Shown here piece by piece: positions 9,749-20,600 of a stretch of 64,000 nucleotides of DNA (position 1 is its first letter; each line of letters begins with the position of its first letter). The position numbers and the translations under genes are program-made. The notes below the pieces were generated by a model. It was not told where the DNA came from and did no database searches. It saw only the letters and a program-made list of their open reading frames with translations. This stretch comes from Pseudacidovorax sp. RU35E (GTDB lineage Bacteria > Pseudomonadota > Gammaproteobacteria > Burkholderiales > Burkholderiaceae_C): positions 310,001-374,000 of the forward strand of contig NZ_FTMY01000002.1 of NCBI RefSeq assembly GCF_900156165.1, written 5' to 3'.

Positions 9749-10570
9749 TCAGGCGGCGCGTGCTGCCGAAGAGGTGCCGTCGGACGGTGGCGTCGCACCC
9801 GCATAGCCCAACGCGCCCGAGATCTCGTTTGCCGTCGCCTGCAGCTTGGGCAACCAGCCGTCGTCGAGCCGATCGGCCGGCGCAGAGATGGACAGGCCGG
9901 CCACGAGCTTGCCCTGGTCGTCGTAGATGCCTGCGGCCATGCAACGCACCCCGAGCTCGAGCTCTTCGTTGTCGCGTGCAATGCCGTACTGGCGGGCGCG
10001 GGCCAGCTCGCGTTCGAGCACCGGCAACTGCGTGATGCTGTTGCGGGTGTGTCCGGCCAGACCCGTGCGCGTCGCGTAGCTGCGCACGCGCGGCTGTTCG
10101 TCCGCCGCCAGGAACAGCTTACCCGTCGACGTGAGGTGCAGAGGCGCCCGACCGCCGATGGCGCGCACCACCTGCATGCCGGAGCGCTCGCTGTAGGCTC
10201 TTTCGACATAGATGATCTCGTCGCCCTGGCGCACGCTCAGGTTGACCGGCTGCTGGATGAGCTTGTGCAGTTCGCGCATCGGCCCGAGCGCTGCATCGCG
10301 GACGTTGAGCCGGCCTTTCACCAGGTTGCCCAGTTCGAGCAACCGCATGCCGAGCCGGTAGCTGCCGGGCTCTGGCCTGTCCACGAAACGACCCACCGCC
10401 AGATCGTTGAGGATGCGGTGGGTGGTGGAGGGGTGCAGGCCCGTTTTCTCGCTGATCTCCTTGAGCGAGATGGCGTCCTCGCGAGACGCCAGCACGTCGA
10501 TCAAGGCAAACATGCGCTCGATGACCTGAATGACGGGCGTGGCAGGAACGTCGGTGTTGTTCTTTCTCAT
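9749..10570 (-). CDS. IclR-family transcriptional regulator
   Basis: DNA-binding regulator of 273 residues. The N-terminal winged helix-turn-helix includes SLKEISEKTGLHPSTTHRIL (about 40-60). The C-terminal IclR effector domain spans about 85-255, with GGRAPLHLTSTGKLFLA and the typical ELELGVRCMAAGIYD and VAGLSISAPADRL segments. The start is taken at ATG 10570 (MRKNNTDVP); the frame extends to a TTG at 10588. It lies 43 bases downstream of bpt in the same direction, so it may be read through from the aat-bpt pair. The ligand and target genes are unknown from sequence. Confidence 0.88.
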   Translation of the reverse strand: MRKNNTDVPATPVIQVIERMFALIDVLASREDAISLKEISEKTGLHPSTTHRILNDLAVGRFVDRPEPGSYRLGMRLLELGNLVKGRLNVRDAALGPMRELHKLIQQPVNLSVRQGDEIIYVERAYSERSGMQVVRAIGGRAPLHLTSTGKLFLAADEQPRVRSYATRTGLAGHTRNSITQLPVLERELARARQYGIARDNEELELGVRCMAAGIYDDQGKLVAGLSISAPADRLDDGWLPKLQATANEISGALGYAGATPPSDGTSSAARAA

Positions 10571-10613
10571 GGGACGGCGCTGAACCAAACGGCCGCCATT
10601 TTACAGCGTGAAA

Positions 10614-11348
10614 TCAAACGTCGCGCCAGTTGCCATCCACCAGGATCTGGTGGGGCGAAAACTTGGCCTTGTAGGCCATCTTGGCGCTGTGCTCGATCCA
10701 GTAGCCCAAGTAGACGTGCGGCAGGCCCAGTTCGCGGGCCTGGGCAATCTGCCAGAGCACGCCGTAGGTGCCAAAGGCCGTTCCGTCTTCCGGCTCGTAG
10801 AAGGTGTAGACGGCCGAGAGGCCGTCATTGAGCACATCCAGGATCGACACCATCTTCAGCGCGCCCGGGCTGCCGTCTTCGGTCGGCTCGCGGAATTCGA
10901 CCAGCCTCGAGTTGACCCGGCTCTGCAGCAGGAACTGGGTGTATTGGTCGATGCTGTCGTGGTCCATGCCGCCGCCTGCATGGCGGCCGTTCTGGTAGCG
11001 CAGGTAGAGCTGGTAGTGCTCGGGCATGAAGCACAGCCGCAGCACCCGGGCCTGCAGGTGCTGATGGCGCTGCACCGCACGGCGTTGGCTACGGCTGGGG
11101 GTGAACTTGTCGGCCAGGATGCGCAGTGGGATACAGGCCCGACATCCGTCGCAGTAGGGGCGGTAGGTGAACATGCCGCTGCGGCGAAAGCCGCCCAACA
11201 CCAGATCGGAATAAGCGTCGCTGTTGATGAGGTGGCTGGGCGTGGCCACCTGGGAGCGCGCCTGACGGTCGGGCAGATAGCTGCAGGGGTAGGGCGCAGT
11301 CGCGTAGAACTGCAGCGTCTGGAGCGGCAGATCCTTGAGGAGCGTCAT
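10614..11348 (-). CDS. bpt: Aspartate/glutamate leucyltransferase
   Basis: Bacterial protein transferase of the ATE1-like family that adds leucine from Leu-tRNA to proteins beginning with Asp or Glu, creating N-degrons for ClpS/ClpAP. The 244 residues show the N-terminal cysteine-bearing segment APYPCSYLP and [18 protein letters not shown], which are conserved in the family. The C-terminal GNAT-like half ends with [20 protein letters not shown]. Its start codon overlaps the aat stop by four bases (ATGA), so the two N-degron transferases are translationally coupled. Confidence 0.93.
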   Translation of the reverse strand: MTLLKDLPLQTLQFYATAPYPCSYLPDRQARSQVATPSHLINSDAYSDLVLGGFRRSGMFTYRPYCDGCRACIPLRILADKFTPSRSQRRAVQRHQHLQARVLRLCFMPEHYQLYLRYQNGRHAGGGMDHDSIDQYTQFLLQSRVNSRLVEFREPTEDGSPGALKMVSILDVLNDGLSAVYTFYEPEDGTAFGTYGVLWQIAQARELGLPHVYLGYWIEHSAKMAYKAKFSPHQILVDGNWRDV

Positions 11349-12106
11349 TGCGGTGCCGGCAGGAGTTCATTCCAGTATATGGGGTCGAATTGCCACGTCG
11401 GGATGGCTGGCTGCTTGCACGCGTCGCCGATGTGGGCGAGGAATGGCGCCCTCGGCCATTCGCTTGCGCCCAGGCTGGCGAGGTGGGCCGTGTTCTGCTG
11501 GCAGTCGATGGCCTGCACGCCATGATGGCGACAGAAGGCCACCAGCGCCGCCAGCGCGATCTTCGAAGCATCGGTTCGTCGCGCGAACATCGATTCGCCG
11601 AAGACCGACCGGCCCAGCGCGACGCAATAAAGGCCACCGACGAGCTCGTTGTCGATCCAGGTCTCCACGCTGTGCGCATGGCCGGCGCGGTGCAGCGCGC
11701 GGTAGGCCTCCTGCATCTGCGGAAGGATCCAGGTGCCCGACTGCCCAGGCCGCGGTGAACCTGCGCAGGCGGCGATCACCTCATTGAATGCGTGATCGAT
11801 GCGGACTTCGCACCGCGGCATCTGCTGGCGAAACACCTGCAGCGTCTTTCGCAGCGAGCGGTGCAGCCGGAAGTCCTGCGGTCGCAGCACCATCCGAGGG
11901 TCGGGGCTCCACCACAGGATGGGCTGGTCGTCGCCAAACCACGGAAAGATTCCGTGGCTGTACGCATCGAGCAGCGTGGGCACGTCGAGCGCGCCCCCGG
12001 CGGCCACCACGCCGGGGACGGGGTCGCTCGGGCCCCAGGCGGTTTCGGCCGGCGGCAAGGGCTCGCCTTCAGCGAGCCAGGGCAGTTTTCGAGGAGATCG
12101 GGCCAC
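11345..12106 (-). CDS. aat: Leucyl/phenylalanyl-tRNA--protein transferase
   Basis: Transfers Leu or Phe to proteins with N-terminal Arg or Lys, feeding the N-degron pathway. Family motifs are [42 protein letters not shown] and [11 protein letters not shown] 12106 ([16 protein letters not shown]) gives 253 residues and places the conserved LPWL near the N-terminus, as expected. The frame is open to a GTG at 12208, but those extra 34 residues are not family-like. It is the first gene of the aat-bpt pair and overlaps bpt by four bases. The 242 bases upstream, toward the divergent response regulator, show no clear promoter. Confidence 0.92.
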   Translation of the reverse strand: MARSPRKLPWLAEGEPLPPAETAWGPSDPVPGVVAAGGALDVPTLLDAYSHGIFPWFGDDQPILWWSPDPRMVLRPQDFRLHRSLRKTLQVFRQQMPRCEVRIDHAFNEVIAACAGSPRPGQSGTWILPQMQEAYRALHRAGHAHSVETWIDNELVGGLYCVALGRSVFGESMFARRTDASKIALAALVAFCRHHGVQAIDCQQNTAHLASLGASEWPRAPFLAHIGDACKQPAIPTWQFDPIYWNELLPAPQ

Positions 12107-12348
12107 AGGCCGATTCTGGGGCAATCCCTTGGCGCACCCGCGGCCCTGGACCTGGAAGCTGTCGAAGCGCCCGCTCGGACGTGCGCCCCCCTCCTCGGGC
12201 CATGTCACCCAAAAAGGCTACGTGCTCAACCGAGATTGCGGCACACTTCCGGCCGGCCGGTTTTTACCGAGCCATCGAGGGCGCCGACCCAGACTTCGTC
12301 GGCGTCGAGAAGAAGTTTCGAGGCGAATCCGCCTTTCCAGGAGCTTGC

Positions 12349-12984
12349 GTGTTTCGCCTGCTGATCTGTGACGACCATCCGCCCATCCGGACGGCACTGC
12401 GGCTGCTCGCCCGACAGGTCGATGCCACGAGCGACGTCACCGAAACCGGCAACGCCCGGGATCTTGTCGAGGTGCTGCGGGGTCGTCGTGACTTCGACCT
12501 GCTGGTGCTCGACCTGCAACTGCCCGGCATGTCCGGCCTCAACGTGCTGTCGGAAGTGAAGCAGCTGCGCCCCGAACTGGCCGTGCTCGTGCTCTCGGCC
12601 GACGAAAGCCCCCAGAGCGTCGATGCGGCCCTGCAGGCCGGTGCTTCCAGCTACCTCTTCAAGTCGGCAAGCGAGACGGTGCTGTTCCAGGCGCTCAAGG
12701 ACGTGTGCGGCCGCCGGCTCGCCTTGCCCGAGAGCATCACGGCCAAGGCCGGTGGCCGCGGTCGCACCGTGCCCGACGACGGGCTGGCGCTTTCCGCCCG
12801 GCAACGTGATGTGCTGAACTGCCTGTTGCATGGCATGTCGGCCAAGCAGGTCGCGCGTACGCTCGGCTTGTCCGAAGGCACGGTCAAGAGCCACACCGTG
12901 GCCGTCTTCAGAGCCCTCAATGTGAGTTCGCGCGCGCAGGCGGTGGTCGAGGCGCATCGACGGGGCATCACGCTTGGATGCTGA
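12349..12984 (+). CDS. Response regulator, NarL/LuxR type
   Basis: Two-component response regulator of 211 residues. The receiver domain starts FRLLICDDHPP and carries the phospho-acceptor D55 in LLVLDLQLPG. The C-terminal LuxR helix-turn-helix is LSARQRDVLNCLLHGMSAKQ then VARTLGLSEGTVKSHTVAVF. The start is GTG 12349, preceded by CAGGAG at 12338-12343; upstream frame extension to 11788 is antisense to aat and rejected. The 3' end overlaps the hybrid kinase gene by 11 bases, so kinase and regulator are coupled. The giant fusion gene follows directly and is a candidate target or co-operon member. Confidence 0.9.
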   Translation: MFRLLICDDHPPIRTALRLLARQVDATSDVTETGNARDLVEVLRGRRDFDLLVLDLQLPGMSGLNVLSEVKQLRPELAVLVLSADESPQSVDAALQAGASSYLFKSASETVLFQALKDVCGRRLALPESITAKAGGRGRTVPDDGLALSARQRDVLNCLLHGMSAKQVARTLGLSEGTVKSHTVAVFRALNVSSRAQAVVEAHRRGITLGC

Positions 12985-14674
12985 GTCCTACGAACGCGAA
13001 CTGATCGGTTTTGCCCTGGCCCAGGCTGCAGCTGCGGCCAAGCTGGCCCTGGTGGGCGTGCTCATCCTGGTCGCCGTGACCTGGCACGATGTGGGCGCAT
13101 GGGGCGTGGCGGCCTGGGGCGTGTCCGCGGCGGGCACGCTGTTGCTGCGCAACCGCCTGATCGCGCGACCGACGGACTTGCTGGCGCAAGGGCGCCCGGC
13201 GCCGCAGGCGCGCCGTGTCCTCTGGGTGTCGTCGCTCGTGCTGTCCGCTGTCCTGGCCAGCCTGCCCGCGGCCGGACTGCCCCACATGGAGACGGAAGTC
13301 GGGCTGCTGGTGACGCTGTTCTTCTGCTGCTGGGGCGCGGCGGGAATGTCGTCCCTGGGCATCGTGCCGCGGCTCTACACGAGCTACCTGGGTGTCATGC
13401 TGGGCGGGGTCGCACTGGGATGGGCGCGCGATTTCACGACCTCGTTGTCGCCGGCGATCATGGGCGGCCTGCTCATGTACTGGCTTGTGCTGAGTGCATT
13501 CGGCCATGGCTTCTCGCGCCGGGTCGCCGAAGGCATCGCCATCCGCGCGGAGAACGCGCAACTGGTCAAGCAGCTGTCGGCCGCGAATGCGGCCAAGACA
13601 CGCTTCATCATGACCGCCAGCCATGACCTGCGCCAGCCGCTACATGCCATCGGGCTGCTGGGCGGCGTGCTGGCGCGTGCCACCAGCGCCGAAGACATCC
13701 ACCGGGCGCGGGAGGCCCTGTCGACCGCGCTCGAAGGCCTGCAGCAGCTCTTTTCGGCGATCCTCGATCTGTCCCGCATGGACAGCGGCACGCTGCGCCC
13801 CGATCTGCGCTACGTCCCGATTGCGCCGCTCGTGGCCCGCCTGGACATTGAATACCGCGCACTCTGCCTCGAAGGTGGCCGGCGCTGGGAGTGCCGCGCC
13901 GAGACGGCCCACGTGCGCACCGACCTCGCGCTGCTCGAACGCGTGCTGCGCAACCTTCTGGACAACGCGCTCAAGCACGGCGGCGATGGCGGTGTCTGCC
14001 TGGCGCTTTCCACGCCATCCGGCCAGGTGATGCTCGAGGTCTCGGACACCGGTCCGGGCATTCCGGTCGAAGAGCGCGAACGCGTGTTCGACGAGTTCTA
14101 CCGCAGCCGGGACGTGACATCCGCCGGCATGGGCCTGGGCCTGTCGATCGTGCAGCGGCTGGCCCGGCTGCTCCATGCGGAATTGCGGATGGAGTTCGTC
14201 GACCCGGTCCGCCGGACCGGCACGCGGGTCATGCTGGTGCTGCCGATGGCACAGCCCTCCGACGAGCAGGCGGTCGAGCCCGAGGTAGCGCTGCCCGACC
14301 TTCACGGCCTGCGAGTGCTCATCCTTGACGACGAGGCGGCCGTGCTCGACGCCACCCGGGCCCTGCTGGAGCAGTGGGGCTGCGTTGTGGCGACCTGCCG
14401 CTCGGGCAGCGAGGTGGCCGGGGCGGTGCAGCGCCTGGGCGCGCCGCACGTCGCCTTGACCGATTACCGCCTGAGCCCGACGGAGAACGGGTTGGCCGCG
14501 CTGGAGGCCCTGCGGGCCGAGCAGCCGGAGATGGGCTGTGTGATCGTCACCGGCGAGTCCGATCCCGCCATCCGCCAACGGCTGGCGGACGAGGGTCTGC
14601 CGGTGCTCGAGAAACCGGTGGATCCTGAAGAACTGCGTGCGGTGCTGGGACTGTTCCGCGCCATGGACGACTGA
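12974..14674 (+). CDS. Hybrid sensor histidine kinase with C-terminal receiver domain
   Basis: Membrane sensor kinase of 566 residues starting at TTG 12974, overlapping the regulator gene. About six hydrophobic segments fill residues 20-180, with no large periplasmic loop, suggesting sensing in or at the membrane. The HisKA domain has H217 in ASHDLRQPLHAIG. The ATPase domain has NLLDNALKHGG, DTGPGIP and GMGLGLSIVQRLA. The C-terminal receiver (about 435-560) starts LRVLILDDEAAV with D497 in ALTDYRLSP, and K in LPVLEKPVDP. Such kinases often pass phosphate through the internal receiver. The fusion gene starts 18 bases downstream. Confidence 0.92.
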   Translation: MDAESYERELIGFALAQAAAAAKLALVGVLILVAVTWHDVGAWGVAAWGVSAAGTLLLRNRLIARPTDLLAQGRPAPQARRVLWVSSLVLSAVLASLPAAGLPHMETEVGLLVTLFFCCWGAAGMSSLGIVPRLYTSYLGVMLGGVALGWARDFTTSLSPAIMGGLLMYWLVLSAFGHGFSRRVAEGIAIRAENAQLVKQLSAANAAKTRFIMTASHDLRQPLHAIGLLGGVLARATSAEDIHRAREALSTALEGLQQLFSAILDLSRMDSGTLRPDLRYVPIAPLVARLDIEYRALCLEGGRRWECRAETAHVRTDLALLERVLRNLLDNALKHGGDGGVCLALSTPSGQVMLEVSDTGPGIPVEERERVFDEFYRSRDVTSAGMGLGLSIVQRLARLLHAELRMEFVDPVRRTGTRVMLVLPMAQPSDEQAVEPEVALPDLHGLRVLILDDEAAVLDATRALLEQWGCVVATCRSGSEVAGAVQRLGAPHVALTDYRLSPTENGLAALEALRAEQPEMGCVIVTGESDPAIRQRLADEGLPVLEKPVDPEELRAVLGLFRAMDD

Positions 14675-14692
14675 CGAACGAAAGGGCGATCG

Positions 14693-17600
14693 ATGCAGTG
14701 GCTTTCCGACAACCTGGAGGCGCTGCTCCAAGCGCCCGATGACCAGCGGTGTTCCGATGTCGTGGTGGTGGGCTCGGGCTACGGCGGCTCGGTCGCCGCC
14801 CTGCGAATGGCCGATGCCGGCCTGAAGGTCTGCATGCTCGAGCGCGGCCAGGAGTACGTCGCGGGCGAGTTTCCGAGCGACCTGGGCGACGTGGGCAAGC
14901 ATGTGCGAGCCCAGTGGCAAGGGCCGGCAGGGGTGCAGAGTGCGGGCTACGAAGAGGCCCTCTTCGACTTCCGGGTGGGGCAGGGCGCTGCAGCCCTGGT
15001 GGGCAATGGCCTGGGGGGAGGCAGCCTCATCAACGCGGGTGTGGGCTTGCAGCCCGATGCCGAGGTGTTCCAGGCCGAGCCCTGGCCGACCGCGATCCGT
15101 CGCACCAACCTTGGCCCCTGGTTCGACGAGGCCCGCCGCATGCTGGAGCTGTCGGATCCGGCCGACCCGATGCGGGTCTTCGACATGCGGTCCACGCGCA
15201 AGTACCAGTCCTTGCAGGCCCTGCACGAACGACTGCCGAGCCGGATGCCTACGCCGGACACGGCGACGGTGGGGGCGGTGTTCGAGGAAGTGCCAGTGGC
15301 CGTGTGCCTGCACCCGTGGCAACTGGACGCGGACGGCGGCGCGCTGGGGCCACGTTCGGCCTGCATCGGCTGCGGCAACTGCGTCAGCGGGTGCAACGAG
15401 GACGCCAAGCTCAGCCTGACCAAGACCTACCTGCCGGCGGCGCGTCGGGCTGGTGCGCGCCTCTTCACCGGCGCGACGGTGCTGAGCGTCCATCGGGACG
15501 ACGGGCATCGCTTCCCGTGGGCGCTGCGGATCGTGCGCACGGCCGAGCGCGCGCTGTACGAGGGCCTGCGCGCGGATGTCGCGGCCGCCATGCCCACGCA
15601 GTGGGTCCATGTCCTGCGGGCGCGCCATGTGGTGCTGGCCGCAGGCACCTTCGGCAGCACCGAGATCCTGCTGCGCTCCCGCGTGGCGCAGACCGATGCC
15701 GACGGACTTCGCTGGCATGGCCTTTCCACCAGCGAGCGCCTGGGCGAGCGCGTCTCCGGCAATGGCGACGACGTCGCCTGCATCGCGGAGCTGGAGGCGC
15801 CCGCCAACGCCCTGGGCGAGACATCCGCCGGGCCGAACGACGAGCCGACGGGGCCGACCATCTCGGCCATGATCCGCTTTCGCGACGGCGGGGACGCGCG
15901 TCGTTCCACGCTGGTGCAGGACGGCGGCGTACCCGGCCTGCTGGGTCCGGTGTTCCAGGAACTGATCCAGACCCTGACCACCGTGGCCCGACTGGACGAC
16001 CCGGCGGCGCCACCAGCCGACGGCTCGGACGATCTCGCACCGCAACCGCAGGTGCGCACTCATTCGCTCACCCTGCTCGGCATGGGGCACGACGACAGTC
16101 CCGCGCGGATCGAACTCGATGCGCAGGGCGACCGGGTGCGCTGGCTCTGGCCCCGACCGGAGCAGGCGGAGGCGCCGCCGCTGCACCGGGCGCGCGTGCA
16201 GGCGGGCACGGGCGGCCGCCATGGACGCTACCTGCGCAACCCCGGCAGTGGCATCCTCCCCGACACCCTGAGCAGCCTGATGAGCGGCCCCGACATGGGC
16301 CAGGTGCTGGCCACGGTCCATCCGCTGGGTGGATGCGCGATGGCCGACGATGCGACGCAGGGTGTGTGCAACCATGTCGGCCAGGTCTTCCGCGGTGCGG
16401 GCGGCACCGACGTCCACGAGGGCCTGTACGTCATGGACGGCTCGGTGATTCCCACCTCGCTGGGCGTCAATCCGATGCTCACGATCACGGCCCTGGCCGA
16501 GAGAAGCTGCGCCGAGCTCATCGCGCGGGAGCAGGCCGCGGGAGGCGCCCGCGCGCCGGTGCCGTCCACCGCCACCCGCCGGCCGCTTCCGCCGCCCCTG
16601 GACCCTGCGCCCCGACCGACGAGCACTGCGGGCGCCGTGCCGGCCGGCGCATCGCTGCGCGAGGTGCTGCGGGGTCCGGTGGCGGTGGATACGGCGCTGC
16701 AGCTGTGCGGGCCCCTGCCATCGGGCATGGCCGCGTCAGAGCATGCCGCATCGCTCTTCGTGAAGATGGAGGTGGCGGACTGGGCCGCGTTTCTCGCCGA
16801 TCCCCGCCACCGTGCGCCGGTGCAGCCATCGTGGACGACGAAGCCCAAGACCTACGAGGCGGCGCGCCTGCGCCTCAAGCTCGAAGGACGGGCCGAGCGC
16901 ACCTTGTGGGTGGAGCAGGGCCATGCGGACCTCTATGCGCGTCGAGCCGAGCCCTGGCCCGTGCATGCCGGCCGCTTCGTGCGGTTGGGCCTGACCTACA
17001 CGATCAACCGCTGGTGGCCAGACCGGGGCAGGACGCCTGGGCAGAGCGGCGGGTGGCGCCCCTCGAGGCTGTGGCGGACGGCCAAGCTGCTGCGCAGCAC
17101 GCTGACGATGTTGTGGCAGGCGGCCGAGGTGCGCGTCTTCGACTACCGGCTGGTGCTGCGCATGCAGGAGGCGCCCGACCAGCCGCTGTACCTCCAGGGC
17201 ACCAAGGTCATCGACGGTGCGGCCTCGGGCGAGGCCCTGCGGCACTGGCTGGCTGAGCGGGTGAAGCACGGCGGCTGGCCGGCGGTGGAGCGGCTCAGCA
17301 TCTGGAGCCAGCTGGGCGAACTGCCGGTTTCGCTCACCGATGCGCCGGATGGCGCGGGCCGCGTCCTCCTGCAGGGCCGCTTGCGCATGGACCTGCCCGA
17401 CATCGCCCGCAACCTGCTGCCGCAGCTGCATGCGGGCCGCGACAGCCTGACGGCGACCATGGCGGCGCTGGGCTATCCGCTGCTGCTGGCGCGCGGCCTG
17501 CTGCGCACGCGCTTTCTGGACTTCCGGGCGCCTGACTATGCCGAGCGCACCGTCCCGAAACTGCAGGACGAGGGCAAGGATCCGCCGGCGTACCGGCGCG

Positions 17601-20600
17601 CCAGGGACGAGCGGGTCTGGCTGCGCTTTCCCGAGGGCTGGGAGCACCTGGGCTTTCCGCCTTTGCACCGGCGCGCCCACCCCGACAAGGCGCCGTGCCC
17701 GCCGATCCGCCTGCAGGTGCGGGCGCGTCTGGACGATCCGGCCGCCTCGCCCGTGGAACTGGCGCTCGTGCGCTACCGGCAGGACGACCTGCACGTCCAG
17801 CCACGCGATGCCCAGGGTGCCCGGCGCGTGCGTGCGCTGCTGATGATGAATGGCTTCGCGCAGTCCACCTTGCCCTTCGTCGAGCCTCTGATGCACAGCG
17901 ACAGCCTCGCCGCGCGTCTCTATGACGAGGGCTGGGACCTCTGGCTGCTCGAGTACCGGGTGAGCCCGCTGCTCGAAGCCTCCGCCCGCTTCGCGACCAT
18001 GGACGACATCGCCGCCTTCGACATCCCGGCGGCCGTGGCGCGCATCTGCGAAGAGCTGGGCGAGCAACTGGGCATGCCGCCCGAGCTCGTGCGCATCCAC
18101 GCCTTCAGCCACTGCGTGGGCGCGGCGTCGCTTGCCATGTCGCTGGCGGGCGGTCACCTCGCCATCGCGCATCCGGACGGGGGCGAGGACAAGATCCATC
18201 GTCTGGCCGGCGTGGTCTTCTCGCAGTTCCAGCCCTACGTCATCGGCTCCAACTCTGCGCAGCAGCGCCTGCAGCTGGGCGCTTTCATGAACAACGTGCT
18301 GGGGCGCGAGTACCTGGAGTTCGCGGCGGGCGTGGGCACGCCGGACGTTCTGCATGGCCTGCTCGACCGTGTGTTCGCCACCATGCCCCATCCCGACCTG
18401 CCCTGCGTGCCTCGCGGCGAGGCCTGCCCGCACCAGGACGCGGGTTGCCCCCACGGGGCGCGCTGTCCGCACAAGACGCAGGCCTGTCCGCATGAATCGG
18501 ACCTCCGCCTGCACCAGCCCGACACCACCACCTGCAAGCGCATGTCCGGACTGCTCAGTCCGCTGTTCGATCACGGGCGATTGGGCGAGACCTACCACGC
18601 GCGGCTGGACATGTACTTCGGGCGGACCAATCTCGGCGTCTTCCTGCATGGCGCCAAGTGCGTGGAACATGAGCGGCTGGTGGACAACGATGGCCGCGAC
18701 TACCTCTCCGACGACAAGGTGCGCCAGTACCTCGACATGCCGATCATGCTGATGCATGGCAGCGACAACCAGCTCTTCGACATCGGCTCGCTGGCACGCA
18801 GCGCGGACCAGCTGCGCCGCGTCTTCGGAGAGGAGGGGCCCGTGGACCCGTCCGCCACGACCATGCCCCGCGTCACAGCGCATCGGCTTCCCGGCTTCGC
18901 GCATTTCGACTGCACGATCGGCCGCGCGGCGGCGCAGGAGGTCTTTCCCCGCATCGCGCGTTTCCTGGCCGACGCCTGGGACCGGCCCCTCGCTCAGCCC
19001 CCGGTGCGACGCCATGTCGAAGCCCGACTGCCCGCCACCGGCCCGCTGATGGGCTGGGTGCGGCCGGATGAAGACGGGGGCACCGTGGTCCGCGTCTGGG
19101 CGGAGTTCGGCCGCCGCTACAGCGGACTGCTGGTGGGCGGCCTGACCACGGCACAAGGAATGCGCGATGGGAAACCCTGGCGCCTGGACCAGGCCTGGCC
19201 CACGCGCACCGTGGTCCTGCGCACGCAGCCGGGTGCCGACGCGCCGCCGGGCACGGCCTACCCGCTCAGCATCCTGGTGGCCGACGTGGTGCTGCCCGTG
19301 GATGTGACCGAGGCGCACATCGACGTCTTCGGGCTCTACACCTTCGACGGTGGCGCAGCAGCTGGCGCCGGAATGCTGCTTGGGCAGGCGGCGCCGGCGG
19401 CCGATGCGCTGGCGGATGCAGGCAGGCGGTGGGACCTGGAGGCGCGTGAGCTCGCCCAGGCCCGGCTCGACTTCGAAGCCATCACCAGCCAGGGCGCCGG
19501 CGTGGTCGAGCCGGCGCAGGGCGCGACCGTGGACCGCGGCCCCGTCGGCATGGCGCGCCCTGCGCCCGGCGACGTCGACCCGCCGTCGGCGAAGACGCCT
19601 CGCCGCCTGATGCCCAGAGTGGCCCGCGTGGCGCTCCCGCCGGAAGGCGCCGACGCCGACGACAGCCCGTTCGGCAAGGACCACCTGATCGGACCGGTGA
19701 GCGGACAGGGCGCGGTCTTGGACCAGGACTTCGTGGAGGCGTTGATCGACCGCCTGTCGGCGGAGCTCACACGGCGCTCCAGCGCCGCACGCAGCGCCGA
19801 TCCCGCGACGCTGTCGCGTGTGGCCCGCGAGCTCGCCACGTTGGCGCAGGCCCGGGTGCAGGTGGCCGACGCCCTGCGCCGTCCTGACGACATCGACACC
19901 ACCTTCTATGCCGCGGCCTGCCGGCATCCGGGCATCTCGGGTTTCGAGACCGCGCGTTCGGACGGCAGCCTTGCGGCCCTGACGGCCGCACATGCCGCGT
20001 CGGGAGAGGCTCGCTTCATGGCCATGCTGGGCGACCAGGTCTATGCCGATGCGCGGGCCGGCCTGTTCGACACGGCTTCCGAGCTGGAGCGCATCCTGCC
20101 GCGCTACCGCGACGCCCTGGGCTCTCCCGGCTTTCGTGCGCTGGCCGAACGTCTGCCGCTCTACATGGTGCTGGACGACCATGAGATCGTGGACAACTGG
20201 ACGCGTGAGCAGCTGGATCTTGGCCGCAACGGTCTGTGGCGTGCCAGCACGGCGCGCACGGCGTACCGCGCCTTCCAGCGCGCGCATGGACCCGATCCCT
20301 TCCTGGGCGAGCTCGGGGCCACGGACGACCTGCAGCACCATGGGGCCTTCCGGTGCGGCGGCGTGTCGGCCTTCCTGCTCGATACCCGCACGGCGCGCCG
20401 CCTGGGCACGCGGGCCATCCTGTCGACCACCGCCTGGTCACTGCTCGAGAAGTGGCTCTGCGCGCAGCAGCGCGAGCGGGGCGATGCGCCCAAGTGGGTG
20501 ATGTCCGGCTCGGTGATCGCGCCGGGCCTGCGCGAATCCGCAGGTCGTCCTTCGCCCCGCCAATCGGACAGCTGGCAGATGTCGCCCAGCGACCGGCAGC

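Noticed and set aside
12107-12208. N-terminal extension of Aat from GTG 12208
   Set aside because: The extra 34 residues lack family resemblance, and GTG 12106 places LPWL at the expected position.
18425-18493. CPH repeats as evidence of a frameshift or assembly artefact
   Set aside because: The frame continues cleanly into hydrolase motifs on both sides and the DNA units differ in codons, so it reads as real protein sequence.
16736-20341. 1201-codon minus-strand frame opposite the fusion gene
   Set aside because: It is the codon-phase shadow of a very GC-rich gene; it is His/Arg/Gly-rich without motifs, while the plus strand shows clear enzyme signatures.
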